DNA of 41,473 nt from Candidatus Electrothrix gigas (GCA_022766165.1 QYLO01000027.1:1-41473); one strand, 5' to 3'; numbered from the stretch's first letter, positions 1-8,935 are shown. The notes: generated by a model from the letters alone, not told the origin. Made by a program: numbers and translations.

Positions 1-125
1 ATTATATGAACGGGCGGCACACCCTGATGATTACTTTCTGTTTCTCTTTCAGAGAAACTACTCTAACAGAAAGATAAGCCGTTATGCACCGGATAATCGA
101 AAAAACCGCACTTTTAATCGCACCC
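1..125. mobile_element. Insertion-sequence end, remnant or partial copy
   Basis: The 19 bases at 101-119, together with CACCC at 121-125, match the terminal sequence of the IS at the right end of the window (41023-40999, read on the minus strand), with one differing base between the two blocks. The bases at 1-100 do not resemble the right-hand IS just inside its own end, so this is either the opposite end of the same element type or a related element. The TPR coding sequence starts abruptly right after it. The IS boundary at 125 is inferred from where the similarity stops. Confidence 0.5.
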
Positions 126-265
126 ACCAAGATCTGGGCGACCTGACCAAGGCAGAGCAGTACATAAGCCGATCCGTGCAGCTTGCCGAGGAGATCGGCC
201 ATCCTTCCTTGGAGAAATACCGCAAGGCATTGGAGAAGCTGCGAGCCGCAATCAAGGAGCGGTAG
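126..265 (+). pseudogene. C-terminal fragment of a TPR-repeat protein
   Basis: The reading frame encodes DLGDLTKAEQYISRSVQ, EEIGHP and KALEKLRAA, and ends at TAG 263-265. It closely matches the C-terminus of the intact membrane TPR protein at 33679-34686 (DDLTKAEQYISQAVQ, EIIGHP, KALEEVRAA), in DNA as well as protein. The 5' part is missing and is replaced by IS-end sequence, although the frame stays open to the window edge by chance. The stop codon lies inside the terminus of the palindromic repeat that begins at 262. It is a broken paralogue, and the remaining stretch covers only one TPR unit. Confidence 0.6.
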
Positions 266-308
266 GGGCAAATCCCTGTGTTTGCCCGTGCTGGTTTCCG
301 GCCCCTAC
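262..308. repeat. Small palindromic intergenic repeat (GTAGGGGC family), copy 1
   Basis: The ends are GTAGGGGC (262-269) and GCCCCTAC (301-308), inverted. Inside, GGGCAAA (266-272) pairs with TTTGCCC (281-287). The same design is seen at 3877-3944 and, degraded, at 14391-14419. It looks like a short non-autonomous or REP-like element. Confidence 0.55.
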
Positions 309-881
309 GGGCATTTTTCCTCCTGCCTCAAGGAGCGATTTATAAGAGGACGGCAAGGCAGGAGATACATCCCTTGCTGACCACGCTCACTGGGGGCAGC
401 AGAAAAAGACACGTCAGATACGGAGAAGTTCATCACATCGTTCGCCATACAATTTTATTTCTTTCTCCCTGTATTTCTTTCTCAGTTTTACCTTGCGCAT
501 CTTTGTTATATAGGGTATATAAAATCCCTTTTGAGTCATATATAATGACTCTATGTCTTTAAAATGCTGTTTTTCAAGATAGTTACTTGACACTTCTCAG
601 TGTCATCCCGAATGCAGGATATGCGTTGAGGTCAAGAGCTTGCAGAAATATAAAAGGTGCTTTCAATTTTTTTTGAAAACGCTTGTGGTAGATACACCCA
701 CCTTTAATTAAGTACAACTTATAACTATTTATAAGAAAAAAGTATCGGGTTACAGAATTCGCTGTGACTCCTTTTTTGTTTTTAACTGGTTGTTTGCTCG
801 GCAAACAGCAAATTTTTTTATCCGAATTCCGAGGGAGCGGATAGAATCAGCGGTCAGGCAGCTGTCACAGAGGAATAAGAG
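309..881. other. Intergenic region upstream of fusA
   Basis: No convincing gene was found in these 573 bases. Two perfect short palindromes are present: GAGTCAT-N5-ATGACTC at 533-551 and TGACACT-N4-AGTGTCA at 588-605. Either could be an operator or a hairpin. The sequence is A+T-rich from about 440 to 800. A good ribosome-binding site (GAGGAATAAGAG) precedes fusA. Confidence 0.4.
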
Positions 882-2966
882 ATGAACAAAGATCTGGAGA
901 AAGTACGAAATATAGGCATTAGTGCCCATATTGATTCGGGCAAGACAACACTTACCGAACGCATCCTTTACTACACTCAGCGTATCCACGCTATCCATGA
1001 GGTACGCGGCAAAGACGGTGTTGGCGCAACAATGGACTCCATGGAACTGGAAAAAGAACGTGGTATAACCATTCAGTCGGCAGCCACCTACTGTTCATGG
1101 AAAGATATTGATATCAATATCATTGATACACCTGGCCATGTGGACTTTACCGTTGAAGTTGAACGTGCTCTGCGGGTACTTGATGGCGCTGTTCTGATTC
1201 TCTGCTCTGTGGGCGGTGTCCAGTCACAGTCCATTACAGTTGATCGTCAGATGACGAGGTATAACGTTCCACGTATTGCCTTTATTAATAAATGTGATCG
1301 AACAGGTGCCAATCCAGAACGTGTTGTTGGTCAGCTACGGGATAAGCTCAACCTCAATGCCGTGATGATTCAGCTACCTATCGGCTTGGAATCAGAGCTG
1401 GAAGGTATGGTTGATCTGGTCACCATGAAGGCCATTTACTTTGATGGCGATCAGGGCGATGAACTTCGTTATGAAGAGATTCCCGAACACCTGAAAGATG
1501 ATGCTGAGGAGAAACGAGAAGAGCTGCTGGATGCAGTCTCCATGTTCTCTGAAGAGCTGATGGAAGCCATGCTGGAAGAGGAAGATATCCCCGAAGAACT
1601 CATCCACGCTGCTATCCGCAAAGGAACCTTGGATCTGGAACTGGCGCCGGTTATGATCGGTTCGGCCTATAAAAACAAAGGTGTTCAGCCGCTGCTGGAT
1701 GCTGTTGAAGCCTATCTTCCCTGTCCAACCGATGTTGAAAACATTGCCCTTGATCTTGATAAAGATGAAGAGGAAAACACGGTTTCCAATGATTCAAATG
1801 ATCCGCTGGTCGCATTGGCCTTTAAACTGGAAGACGGTCGCTACGGGCAGCTCACATACGTGCGGACTTACCAAGGGGTGTTGAAAAAAGGCGAGACTAT
1901 TTTTAACACCCGAACCGGTAAAAAGGTCAAGGTTGGTCGTCTGGTGCGCATGCACGCCAATGAGATGGAGGAAATTGAAGAGGCCGGTGCTGGTGACATT
2001 GTTGGCCTCTTTGGCGTGGACTGCGCCTCTGGTGATACCTTTTGCGACAGCAAGATCAACTGGTCCATGAGTTCTATGCATGTACCTGCCCCGGTTATCT
2101 CGCTGGCTATTACGCCCAAGGATAACAAGGCACAGGATAATATGTCCAAGGCCCTGAACAGATTTGGCAAAGAAGACCCAACCTTTAAGACCTTTGTGGA
2201 TCATGAGACCAGTGAGACCATTATCTCTGGTATGGGCGAACTGCACCTTGAGGTCTATATTGAACGCATGAAGCGTGAGTATAACGCTGAGGTTGAGGTT
2301 GGTGCGCCTCGGGTAGCCTATCGTGAGGCTATTACCCAGCAGGCCGAGTTCAACTACACCCATAAAAAACAGACCGGTGGTTCAGGGCAGTTTGGTCGGG
2401 TGGCAGGGTATATGGAACCCTTGGAAGAGGAAGAGTACGAGTTTGTTGACGAGATCGTGGGAGGGGTTATTCCTCGTGAGTACATCCCGTCCTGTGATAA
2501 GGGTTTTCAGGCATCTATGGAAAAAGGGTTACTGATCGGTGCGCCTATTACCGGTGTTCGCTGCCTGATTAACGACGGCAGCTATCATGCGGTTGACTCC
2601 TCAGATATGGCCTTTCAGCAGGCTGCCAAGGGTGCCTTTAAGGAAGGGTACAAAAAGGCTGGCCCTGTTATTATGGAACCGATTATGAAGGTCGCTGTAG
2701 AAGGTCCTTCTGAGTTTCAGGGCGCAATTATGGGCAGCCTGAACCAGCGACGCGGCATGATTGTTGGTACCTCTGAAGAGGGTAACTACACTGTTGTAGA
2801 GGCAGATATGCCGTTGTCTGAGATGTTTGGCTATTCAACCACCCTGCGTTCCCTGACCCAGGGAAAGGCGGAGTTCACAATGGAGTTCTCAACGTACAAG
2901 CAGGTTCCCAAGAGCGTTTCTGAAGAGCTGATCAAGGAATACGAAGAATCCAAGAAAAACGGATAA
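882..2966 (+). CDS. fusA: Elongation factor G, mitochondrial-EFG1-like subfamily
   Basis: This is a full-length 694-residue translational GTPase that moves tRNA and mRNA through the ribosome after peptide transfer. The G motifs are clear: AHIDSGKT at 15-22, GITI at 61-64, DTPGH at 82-86 and NKCD at 136-139. Domains II to V follow in normal order with no gap. Stretches such as [19 protein letters not shown] and [20 protein letters not shown] resemble mitochondrial EFG1 and the spirochaete/planctomycete/deltaproteobacterial EF-G1 group more than the E. coli protein. In organisms with that group, a second EF-G often handles ribosome recycling, so this copy may be a dedicated translocase; that is inference. 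It stands alone, not in a str operon with rpsL and rpsG. Confidence 0.95.
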   Translation: MNKDLEKVRNIGISAHIDSGKTTLTERILYYTQRIHAIHEVRGKDGVGATMDSMELEKERGITIQSAATYCSWKDIDINIIDTPGHVDFTVEVERALRVLDGAVLILCSVGGVQSQSITVDRQMTRYNVPRIAFINKCDRTGANPERVVGQLRDKLNLNAVMIQLPIGLESELEGMVDLVTMKAIYFDGDQGDELRYEEIPEHLKDDAEEKREELLDAVSMFSEELMEAMLEEEDIPEELIHAAIRKGTLDLELAPVMIGSAYKNKGVQPLLDAVEAYLPCPTDVENIALDLDKDEEENTVSNDSNDPLVALAFKLEDGRYGQLTYVRTYQGVLKKGETIFNTRTGKKVKVGRLVRMHANEMEEIEEAGAGDIVGLFGVDCASGDTFCDSKINWSMSSMHVPAPVISLAITPKDNKAQDNMSKALNRFGKEDPTFKTFVDHETSETIISGMGELHLEVYIERMKREYNAEVEVGAPRVAYREAITQQAEFNYTHKKQTGGSGQFGRVAGYMEPLEEEEYEFVDEIVGGVIPREYIPSCDKGFQASMEKGLLIGAPITGVRCLINDGSYHAVDSSDMAFQQAAKGAFKEGYKKAGPVIMEPIMKVAVEGPSEFQGAIMGSLNQRRGMIVGTSEEGNYTVVEADMPLSEMFGYSTTLRSLTQGKAEFTMEFSTYKQVPKSVSEELIKEYEESKKNG

Positions 2967-3076
2967 GACTGCTGGGCCGCTGGCATCTGGCATCTGGCAG
3001 TTGGGAAAGACAGCAGTCTGCCTTTTATGGGGGCTGTATGAGCGATACGAAAGAGAGAAAAATAAGAGGGAGTATC

Positions 3077-3775
3077 ATGGGATATGAACCGTTAGTGAAA
3101 AAAAATCCGTTACGGGTTCTGAATTTAGCCGGAAATAACAAAAAAATGGGGCTGATCATGGCCCGAGCAGGAGTGGGAAAAACCGCTCTGTTAGTCCAGA
3201 TTGCCTTGGATTCTATTCTGCGTGGCAAACGAGTTGTCCATATCAGTATTGGTGAAAATCTGGAAAAGACCAAGCTCTGGTATGATGATATATTGGAGAT
3301 TATTTTACAGGAATGCTCTGTGGCTAAACCTCATGAGCTGATTGATATGGTGCAACGGCATCGGATGATCATGAGTTTTAAGGAATCTGCCTTTAACCGG
3401 GCGCGTCTTGAAGAGCGATTAAACGATTTGATCTTACAGGATATCTTTAAGCCGGACTGTGTGGTTATTGATGGGTTTGATTTTACAACTATGGATCACA
3501 AGGATCTGGAAGATATTAACAGTCTGATGGAGAGCTTACGTCTTCAAACCTGGTTTTCTGCAACCAGTCATCGTGAGGATGATCGGGTATCTCCCTCAGG
3601 GGTACCTGCTCCTTGCCATGAGCTTGATGATCTTTTTGAAACGGTTGTTTTGCTTAAATCTGATCAAGAAAATGTCCAGCTTGAGATCATTCGTCACAAC
3701 AGTGATGCCTGTAGCGGCGATACCTATCACCTGAGCCTTGATCCAGCCACTATGATGGTAAAAAAGGATGATTAA
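3077..3775 (+). CDS. RecA/KaiC-like P-loop ATPase of unknown role
   Basis: A protein of about 232 residues with a Walker A motif ARAGVGKT at residues 29-36 and a Walker B-like strand VVIDGFDF ending around D132, the layout of the RecA/DnaB/KaiC ATPase fold. A charged helix (RARLEERLND) lies between them. No DNA-binding or membrane segment is visible. The chosen ATG has a good AGAGGGAG site just upstream; an in-frame ATG at 3038 would add 13 charged residues with a poorer site. It follows fusA by about 110 bases and ends in a strong terminator. The specific function is not recognised. Confidence 0.8.
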   Translation: MGYEPLVKKNPLRVLNLAGNNKKMGLIMARAGVGKTALLVQIALDSILRGKRVVHISIGENLEKTKLWYDDILEIILQECSVAKPHELIDMVQRHRMIMSFKESAFNRARLEERLNDLILQDIFKPDCVVIDGFDFTTMDHKDLEDINSLMESLRLQTWFSATSHREDDRVSPSGVPAPCHELDDLFETVVLLKSDQENVQLEIIRHNSDACSGDTYHLSLDPATMMVKKDD

Positions 3776-3799
3776 CTGACTGTATAATCTCTTGATATA

Positions 3800-3843
3800 A
3801 GCAAGATACGATGTTGCAGCTTGTCGTGTCTTGCTTTTTTTTT
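3800..3843 (+). terminator. Rho-independent terminator after the ATPase gene
   Basis: The stem AGCAAGATACGA (3800-3811) pairs with TCGTGTCTTGCT (3824-3835) with one G-T pair, around a 12-base loop. A run of nine T follows. Confidence 0.9.
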
Positions 3844-3876
3844 GCCAAAAGATTTCTTTAAATAGTCATTTTTTCT

Positions 3877-3944
3877 TGTAGGGGCGAATTTTGTATTCGC
3901 CCTGAGAGGCTGCAACAAGGGCGATCACTAGGATCGCCCCTACA
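3877..3944. repeat. Small palindromic intergenic repeat (GTAGGGGC family), copy 2
   Basis: This 68-base element has inverted ends TGTAGGGGCGA and TCGCCCCTACA. Nested inside are two further perfect hairpins, GGGCGAAT/ATTCGCCC and GGGCGATC/GATCGCCC, so the whole can fold as a three-way cloverleaf. It has no coding capacity. It is the best preserved of three copies in the window. Confidence 0.75.
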
Positions 3945-3997
3945 GTAGCCTGATAAAAAAATATCCCTTCTTCATTCATAAATTATTTAAGAAAAAA

Positions 3998-4768
3998 ATG
4001 CGCTTTCGTCCCTGTATTGACCTTCATAACGGCAAGGTAAAACAGATTGTTGGTTCCACTCTGAGCGACAGTGATGCTGCCAACCTGCGAACCAACTTTT
4101 CCTCGCAACTTTCTTCTGCCCATTACGCCAGGATGTACCGTCAGGATAATCTTCTCGGAGGGCATGTTATCATGCTGGGGCCGGGTAATGAAGAGGCTGC
4201 AACAGAGGCTCTGCAGGCATGGCCAGGAGGCTTGCAAGTTGGCGGGGGAATAACAGCGGACAATGCAGAACGCTGGTTGAAGCGGGGCGCATCCCATGTG
4301 ATTATTACCTCGTATGTCTTTCATGATGGGCAACTTGATACAGGACGATTACACAGGCTCTGTCAACGCATTGGCAAAGAACGGATCGTTCTCGACTTGA
4401 GTTGCCGTTGGAAAGCTGATGGCTATTACGTGGTAACGGATCGCTGGCAAAAATTTACTGATCTGCAAATCAGCAAAAATCTCCTCAAAGATCTGGAAAA
4501 AAGCTGTGATGAATTTTTACTCCATGCTGTGGACATGGAAGGGCAATGTATGGGGGTTGATGAACGCTTAATTGAGCTATTGGCAGCAGCAGAGGTGAGC
4601 AAGCCAATGACCTATGCAGGCGGAGTCACCAGTCTAAAAGATTTGCAACATATTAACAGCGCAGGAAAATCCAGAATGGATGCAACCGTGGGCAGTGCCT
4701 TGGATATTTTTGGTGGATCAGGGTGTACCTATGAAGAGGTGGTGGCCTTTCATAACCAAGCTTCGTGA
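3998..4768 (+). CDS. hisA: ProFAR isomerase, eukaryote (HIS6) type
   Basis: This is a 256-residue TIM-barrel enzyme that isomerises phosphoribosylformimino-AICAR phosphate in histidine synthesis. The sequence follows fungal HIS6 closely: FRPCIDLHNGKVKQIVGSTL at the start, then HVIMLGPGNEEA, LQVGGGI, RIVLDLSCR, EFLLHAVDMEG, TYAGGV and GSALDIFGG. The usual bacterial HisA pattern of two short internally duplicated half-barrels is not what is seen here. No other his gene is adjacent. The last 93 bases before the final codons are repeated exactly at 5924-6016, and the C-terminus here (FHNQAS) may have been replaced by that rearrangement. Confidence 0.9.
   Translation: MRFRPCIDLHNGKVKQIVGSTLSDSDAANLRTNFSSQLSSAHYARMYRQDNLLGGHVIMLGPGNEEAATEALQAWPGGLQVGGGITADNAERWLKRGASHVIITSYVFHDGQLDTGRLHRLCQRIGKERIVLDLSCRWKADGYYVVTDRWQKFTDLQISKNLLKDLEKSCDEFLLHAVDMEGQCMGVDERLIELLAAAEVSKPMTYAGGVTSLKDLQHINSAGKSRMDATVGSALDIFGGSGCTYEEVVAFHNQAS
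4662..4754 (+). repeat. 93-bp perfect direct repeat, copy 1 (inside hisA)
   Basis: The bases 4662-4754 are identical to 5924-6016, an offset of 1262. Similarity stops sharply at both sides. The repeat brackets the 1.2-kb segment holding dapB. Confidence 0.95.
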
Positions 4769-4964
4769 TAACTGTTTGATTTAGGGTTGCTTTGAATCCA
4801 ACGGAACCAGTGCCTCGATTTTCACTAAATGGCTGATTCTACATTATTCGTAAAATAATGATTTTCTATAAAATCGGCAGGTTAGAAAAAGATCGATATA
4901 GTGTCTAATATGGTTGCATTGTGTTGAGCTGATATATAAAAATCATAATTTATGAGGATTTTTT

Positions 4965-5660
4965 ATGAGAATGAAAGTCGGATTATTTGGATTGGGCAGA
5001 ACAGGAAAGGTGGTTGCGCAAAGCTTTATGCTGGATGAAAGATTTGATGTGGGCTTCGCAGTCTGTAATGAACGTAAGGAAAGATTTGATTTCGACTTCC
5101 CGGTTGAGCAGCCGGAACGGATCAGCGACTTGCTTGAACAATTCAGACCTGACGTTGTGGTAGATTTTACAACGCCCGAAGCTGTGATGTGTAATATTGA
5201 AAAGTTGAGAGACGAGACCGGGTATGTGGTCGCAACTACAGGATTCAGTGAAAAACAGTTATTGAAGCTTAAAGCAAACGATCGGTTGAAAATTCTTTAT
5301 TCTCCGAATATTTCAGACGGAATTAATGTTATGCTCAAGGCCTGTGAGTTACTAAATAGGATATGGAGCGATACTGATATTGAGGTTATTGAGCAACATT
5401 TTAAATCGAAAAAAGACTCACCGAGTGGAACAGCCTTGGAAATTGCGAAAATATTCGATCAGCATGTTCCTGTCCACAGTGTCAGAGCCGGAGGGATAAC
5501 GGGCGTGCATGAAGTGATTTTTGCTGTGGGCAGTCAAAAAATAACCGTCAAGCATGAATCATCCAGCAGAGAAGTATTTGCAGAGGGTGCCAAAAAAGCA
5601 GCTGAGTGGATTGTTAACAAGCGATGTGGATTTTACGAGATTTGTGAAGTTTACAACTAA
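4965..5660 (+). CDS. dapB: 4-hydroxy-tetrahydrodipicolinate reductase
   Basis: This 231-residue protein catalyses the NAD(P)H-dependent step of the diaminopimelate and lysine pathway. The nucleotide-binding motif GLFGLGRTGKVV is near residues 6-17. The substrate and catalytic region reads EQHFKSKKDSPSGTA, matching the family signature with its lysine and PSGTA, and a typical HSVRAGGITGVHEVIF follows. It is shorter than the E. coli enzyme (about 270), as in the compact subgroup of some other bacteria. A GAGG site lies seven bases before the ATG. The gene sits alone between the two 93-bp hisA repeats, and its codon use looks more A+T-rich than hisA or dsr, which suggests acquisition. Confidence 0.92.
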   Translation: MRMKVGLFGLGRTGKVVAQSFMLDERFDVGFAVCNERKERFDFDFPVEQPERISDLLEQFRPDVVVDFTTPEAVMCNIEKLRDETGYVVATTGFSEKQLLKLKANDRLKILYSPNISDGINVMLKACELLNRIWSDTDIEVIEQHFKSKKDSPSGTALEIAKIFDQHVPVHSVRAGGITGVHEVIFAVGSQKITVKHESSSREVFAEGAKKAAEWIVNKRCGFYEICEVYN

Positions 5661-5669
5661 AAAAATATA

Positions 5670-5698
5670 GACAACCGCCGATCTTTTCAGCGGTTGTC
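5670..5698 (+). terminator. Hairpin downstream of dapB, probable terminator
   Basis: A perfect nine-base stem GACAACCGC/GCGGTTGTC encloses an 11-base loop, ten bases after the dapB stop. The nearest T run (five T) is about 12 bases later, so termination is likely but not textbook. Confidence 0.45.
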
Positions 5699-5728
5699 AC
5701 CGTGCGGCTTTTTCCCTCTGGGGGATTT

Positions 5729-5770
5729 CCTGACACTGGGATTCGAACCCACGACCCCGGCCTGTAACCC
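5729..5770 (-). other. tRNA 3'-half-like fragment
   Basis: Read on the minus strand, this shows GGTCGTGGGTTCGAATCCCA, the look of a variable loop and T arm with the standard TTCGAAT loop, followed by seven bases that could be a 3' acceptor strand. No matching 5' acceptor strand, D arm or clear anticodon arm is found upstream on that strand, and the fifth T-stem pair is a mismatch. It is therefore a remnant or a chance likeness, not a working tRNA. It lies inside the segment bounded by the 93-bp repeats. Confidence 0.35.
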
Positions 5771-5923
5771 CTATCACTGCGCAGTTTGATTTTGGGGTGT
5801 TATACCGGTGCGAGTACTTTTCAGTTCAATTATGTATTTTTGGTATAGTCGTCCAATTTTGGTTTTTCTGGCATGATTTATGCTATTAACTCTATTTAAG
5901 GATAAAATCACAATCTAACAGAA

Positions 5924-6063
5924 CAGGAAAATCCAGAATGGATGCAACCGTGGGCAGTGCCTTGGATATTTTTGGTGGATCAGGGTGTACCTATGAAGAG
6001 GTGGTGGCCTTTCATAGACAGGTGTCCAGAAAGGATGCAAAGGATGCGTTCTCGTCAATGTAA
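5924..6063 (+). pseudogene. Duplicate 3' end of hisA
   Basis: Bases 5924-6016 copy the end of hisA exactly. The same frame continues as RQVSRKDAKDAFSSM to TAA at 6061-6063, so this copy has its own, longer C-terminus. Nothing upstream encodes the rest of the protein. It may be the original end of hisA, left behind when the dapB segment entered, or a later duplication. Confidence 0.8.
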
Positions 6064-6396
6064 CAGAAGCTCTTTTTAGGCTATTTTTGCTGTACAGGAT
6101 GCAAAAACAGGAGAGCCTAACATGGATAAAAATATTTTGAGAGCAGACATTGCGCAGAGTTTTTACTCTTTTTTGTTGACAAATACAATTCATCTGTTTA
6201 AGTTCGCCCACTAAATCATACTTATCTTGATTCTGCAGTTGGGTGAGATAGTAAAGTAGAATAATAAAAAAGTAATCAATAAGGTAAAGCGTTGTTATCT
6301 TTTCAAAAAACATCTGCATACCTATTGAACTTTCAGTAAGTTTGTACGTTTTTTACGTTTACCTTAATTTTATACCATTCTTGAGGAGGAACACCG
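6064..6396. other. Intergenic region upstream of dsrA with two-tier palindrome
   Basis: The main structure is a 45-base nested inverted repeat at 6076-6120: TTAGGCT/AGCCTAA outside and TTTTTGC/GCAAAAA inside. It may end transcription from the hisA copy or bind a regulator of dsr. The remainder is A+T-rich and must hold the dsr promoter. No clear -35/-10 pair could be fixed by eye. Confidence 0.4.
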
Positions 6397-7677
6397 ATGG
6401 CAAAGCATGATACGCCTTTGTTGGACGAACTGGAAAAAGGCCCTTGGCCAAGTTTCGTTACCGACATGAAGCGCCAGGCAGAGACACACCCTGAATGCTG
6501 GGATATTCTCGGTCAGCTGGAGCTTTCGTATGAAGACAGAATTACACATTGGAAGCATGGCGGTATCGTTGGTGTTTTTGGATATGGCGGCGGTATTGTT
6601 GGTCGTTATTCAGATGTACCGGATCGTTTTCCCGGTGTTGAGCATTTCCATACCGTTCGTATTGCCCAACCTTCCGGGCTGTACTACTCCACCAAGAACC
6701 TGCGTGCTCTGATGGATCTGTGGGATAAGTACGGATCTGGTATGACCAATATGCACGGTTCCACTGGTGACATGATCTTCCTCGGTACCCGTACCGAGAA
6801 TCTGGAGCCGCTGTTTTGGGATCTGACCCATGATCTGGACCAGGATCTTGGTGGTTCTGGTTCTAACCTGCGTACCCCTTCTTGCTGCTTGGGTGAGTCT
6901 CGCTGTGAGTGGTCCTGCTACGATACACAGGATATCTGTTACCACCTGACCATGCATTATCAGGATGAGATCCATCGTCCTGCTTTCCCGTATAAGTTCA
7001 AATTTAAGTTCTCTGGTTGTCCCAACGACTGTGTTGCTGCTATTGCTCGTTCCGACTTTGCTGTGATTGGTACTTGGAAAGATGATATCCAGATTGATCA
7101 GGCTGGTGTAAAAGAGTACATGGCTGGCAACTACCCGTCCAACGGCGGTGCCCATTCTGGTCGTGACTGGGGCGCCTTTGATATCAAGAAAGAAGTTATT
7201 GATATATGCCCGACCAACTGCATGTGGATGGAAGGCGATGAGCTGAAAATCGACAACTCCGAGTGTACCCGTTGTATGCACTGCATCAACGTTATGCCTC
7301 GCGCTCTGAAGCCGGGCAAAGAAAAGGGTGCCACGATATGTATCGGTGCCAAGGCTCCAATTTTGGACGGTGCCCAGTTCGCCACCATGGTTATTCCTTT
7401 TATCAAAGTTTCCAAAGAAAATGAGTACGAGAACGTTATTGACGTGATCGAGCAGATTTGGGACTGGTGGATGGAAGTTGGTAAGAACCGTGAGCGTGTT
7501 GGTGAAACCATGCAGCGTATCGGTCTACCTACCTTTTTAAGGGTTATGGAAGTTGATGCTATGCCGCAGCATGTGAGAGAGCCTCGTTCCAACCCCTATG
7601 TCTTCTGGAAGGAAGAAGAAGTTGAAGGTGGCTTTGAGCGTGATGTTGAAGAGTTCCGTAGAAAACATGCAGCGTAA
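6397..7677 (+). CDS. dsrA: Dissimilatory sulfite reductase, alpha subunit
   Basis: A 426-residue subunit of the cytoplasmic enzyme that interconverts sulfite and sulfide-level sulfur with DsrC. The sirohaem-iron-sulfur ligands are visible as SRCEWSC and FSGCPNDC. An inserted ferredoxin domain carries CPTNC and ECTRCMHC for a 4Fe-4S cluster. The N-terminus, PLLDELEKGPWPSFV, is typical of the reductive bacterial type. A perfect GAGGAGG site precedes the ATG. It is followed by dsrB and dsrD in the usual order. In some relatives the same type of enzyme is thought to run in reverse for sulfide oxidation, which the sequence cannot decide. Confidence 0.97.
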   Translation: MAKHDTPLLDELEKGPWPSFVTDMKRQAETHPECWDILGQLELSYEDRITHWKHGGIVGVFGYGGGIVGRYSDVPDRFPGVEHFHTVRIAQPSGLYYSTKNLRALMDLWDKYGSGMTNMHGSTGDMIFLGTRTENLEPLFWDLTHDLDQDLGGSGSNLRTPSCCLGESRCEWSCYDTQDICYHLTMHYQDEIHRPAFPYKFKFKFSGCPNDCVAAIARSDFAVIGTWKDDIQIDQAGVKEYMAGNYPSNGGAHSGRDWGAFDIKKEVIDICPTNCMWMEGDELKIDNSECTRCMHCINVMPRALKPGKEKGATICIGAKAPILDGAQFATMVIPFIKVSKENEYENVIDVIEQIWDWWMEVGKNRERVGETMQRIGLPTFLRVMEVDAMPQHVREPRSNPYVFWKEEEVEGGFERDVEEFRRKHAA

Positions 7678-7735
7678 GTCGTTGGCCGATTTTGCTTAAA
7701 ATTTGAAATATATAACTATATAAGGAGATTGTGCA

Positions 7736-8875
7736 ATGGGTTACGATCCAGCTAATCCCATGGAAGGTCGGATCACCGACTTGGGACCTCGTTCATATAC
7801 GGAAATGCTGCCACCGGTTATCGCAGCAAATAAAGGAAAATGGGACTACCATGAAATTATCGCCCCTGGTGTGCTGGTGCATGTCGGATTGAGCGGTGAT
7901 ACGTGCTACACGGTCCGTGTTGGTTCTCCTCGTCTGGTTTCCATTGAATACGTTCGTGAGCTGTGTGATATCGCAGACAAGCACTGTGAAGGGTATCTGC
8001 GTTTCACCACCCGAAACAACGTTGAGTTCATGGTGGATTCCAAAGAGAAATGCGATGCGCTGATAGAAGAACTGAAAGGCCGCGAGACGAACCTGCCTAT
8101 TGGCGGTACTGGTGCCTCTGTGACCAATATCGTTCATACCCAGGGTTGGGTGCATTGCCATACCCCAGCAACCGATGCTTCAGGTCCGGTTAAAGCGGTC
8201 ATGGATGATCTGTTCGAGTATTTCAATTCTATGGCCTTGCCTGCGCAGGTACGTATTGCTCTGGCTTGCTGTCTGAACATGTGTGGCGCTGTTCATGCCT
8301 CTGATATCGCTATCCTCGGTATACATCGTAAGCCACCGATGATTGATCATACCCGTATCACCGGTGTCTGTGAGCTGCCTTTGGCGATTTCCGCCTGTCC
8401 GCTCGGTGCAGTTAAGCCTGCCAAGGCTGAGGTGAATGGAGAACAGATCAAGACCGTGAAGGTAAACGCTGACCGTTGTATGTTCTGCGGTAACTGCTAC
8501 ACCATGTGTCCAGCTATGCCTTTGGCTGATCCTGAAGGTGACGGTATTGCTATTCTGGTTGGTGGTAAGGTATCCAATGCCAAGTCTGCGCCTAAGTTTT
8601 CTAAGCTGGTTATTCCGTTCCTGCCCAACACTCCGCCGCGTTGGCCCGAGACTGTTGAAGCTGTTCGCAAGATCGTTGAGACGTATGCAAAGGATGCTAA
8701 AAAGTACGAGCGTATTGGCGAATGGGCAGAGCGTATCGGTTGGGAAAAATTCTTTGAAAAATGTGAGATTCCCTTTACTGATAAGTCCATTGACGATTAT
8801 CGTCTGGCGTATGATACGTGGAGAACATCTACACAGTTCAAGTACACCAATGCGACAGATGCTTACACCAAGTAA
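7736..8875 (+). CDS. dsrB: Dissimilatory sulfite reductase, beta subunit
   Basis: The 379-residue partner of DsrA. It contains [20 protein letters not shown], the sirohaem-site cysteines in [14 protein letters not shown], and a ferredoxin domain with [13 protein letters not shown]. The length is normal for the family. An AAGGAG site lies eight bases before the ATG, and the gap to dsrA is 58 bases, so the two are cotranscribed. Confidence 0.97.
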   Translation: MGYDPANPMEGRITDLGPRSYTEMLPPVIAANKGKWDYHEIIAPGVLVHVGLSGDTCYTVRVGSPRLVSIEYVRELCDIADKHCEGYLRFTTRNNVEFMVDSKEKCDALIEELKGRETNLPIGGTGASVTNIVHTQGWVHCHTPATDASGPVKAVMDDLFEYFNSMALPAQVRIALACCLNMCGAVHASDIAILGIHRKPPMIDHTRITGVCELPLAISACPLGAVKPAKAEVNGEQIKTVKVNADRCMFCGNCYTMCPAMPLADPEGDGIAILVGGKVSNAKSAPKFSKLVIPFLPNTPPRWPETVEAVRKIVETYAKDAKKYERIGEWAERIGWEKFFEKCEIPFTDKSIDDYRLAYDTWRTSTQFKYTNATDAYTK

Positions 8876-8908
8876 GACCAAGTAAGCATTTTTTGCGTGA
8901 CCAATTCC

Positions 8909-8935
8909 ACCCGGCTTGGATTTTTAGAGCCGGGT
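8909..8935 (+). promoter_or_regulatory. Stem-loop between dsrB and dsrD
   Basis: ACCCGGCT pairs perfectly with AGCCGGGT around an 11-base loop. There is no T run after it, so it is more likely an mRNA-stability or processing hairpin that sets the dsrAB to dsrD ratio than a full terminator. That role is inferred. Confidence 0.55.

Noticed and set aside
1794..2363. 189-codon minus-strand open frame inside fusA
   Set aside because: It lies wholly within the intact EF-G gene, has no domain likeness and no ribosome-binding site.
6122..6214. 30-codon frame upstream of dsrA preceded by AGGAG
   Set aside because: The AGGAG lies inside the palindrome, too near one of its arms to be free, and the peptide has no recognisable feature.
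6610..7281. 223-codon minus-strand open frame inside dsrA
   Set aside because: It is antisense to the sirohaem and ferredoxin motifs of DsrA.
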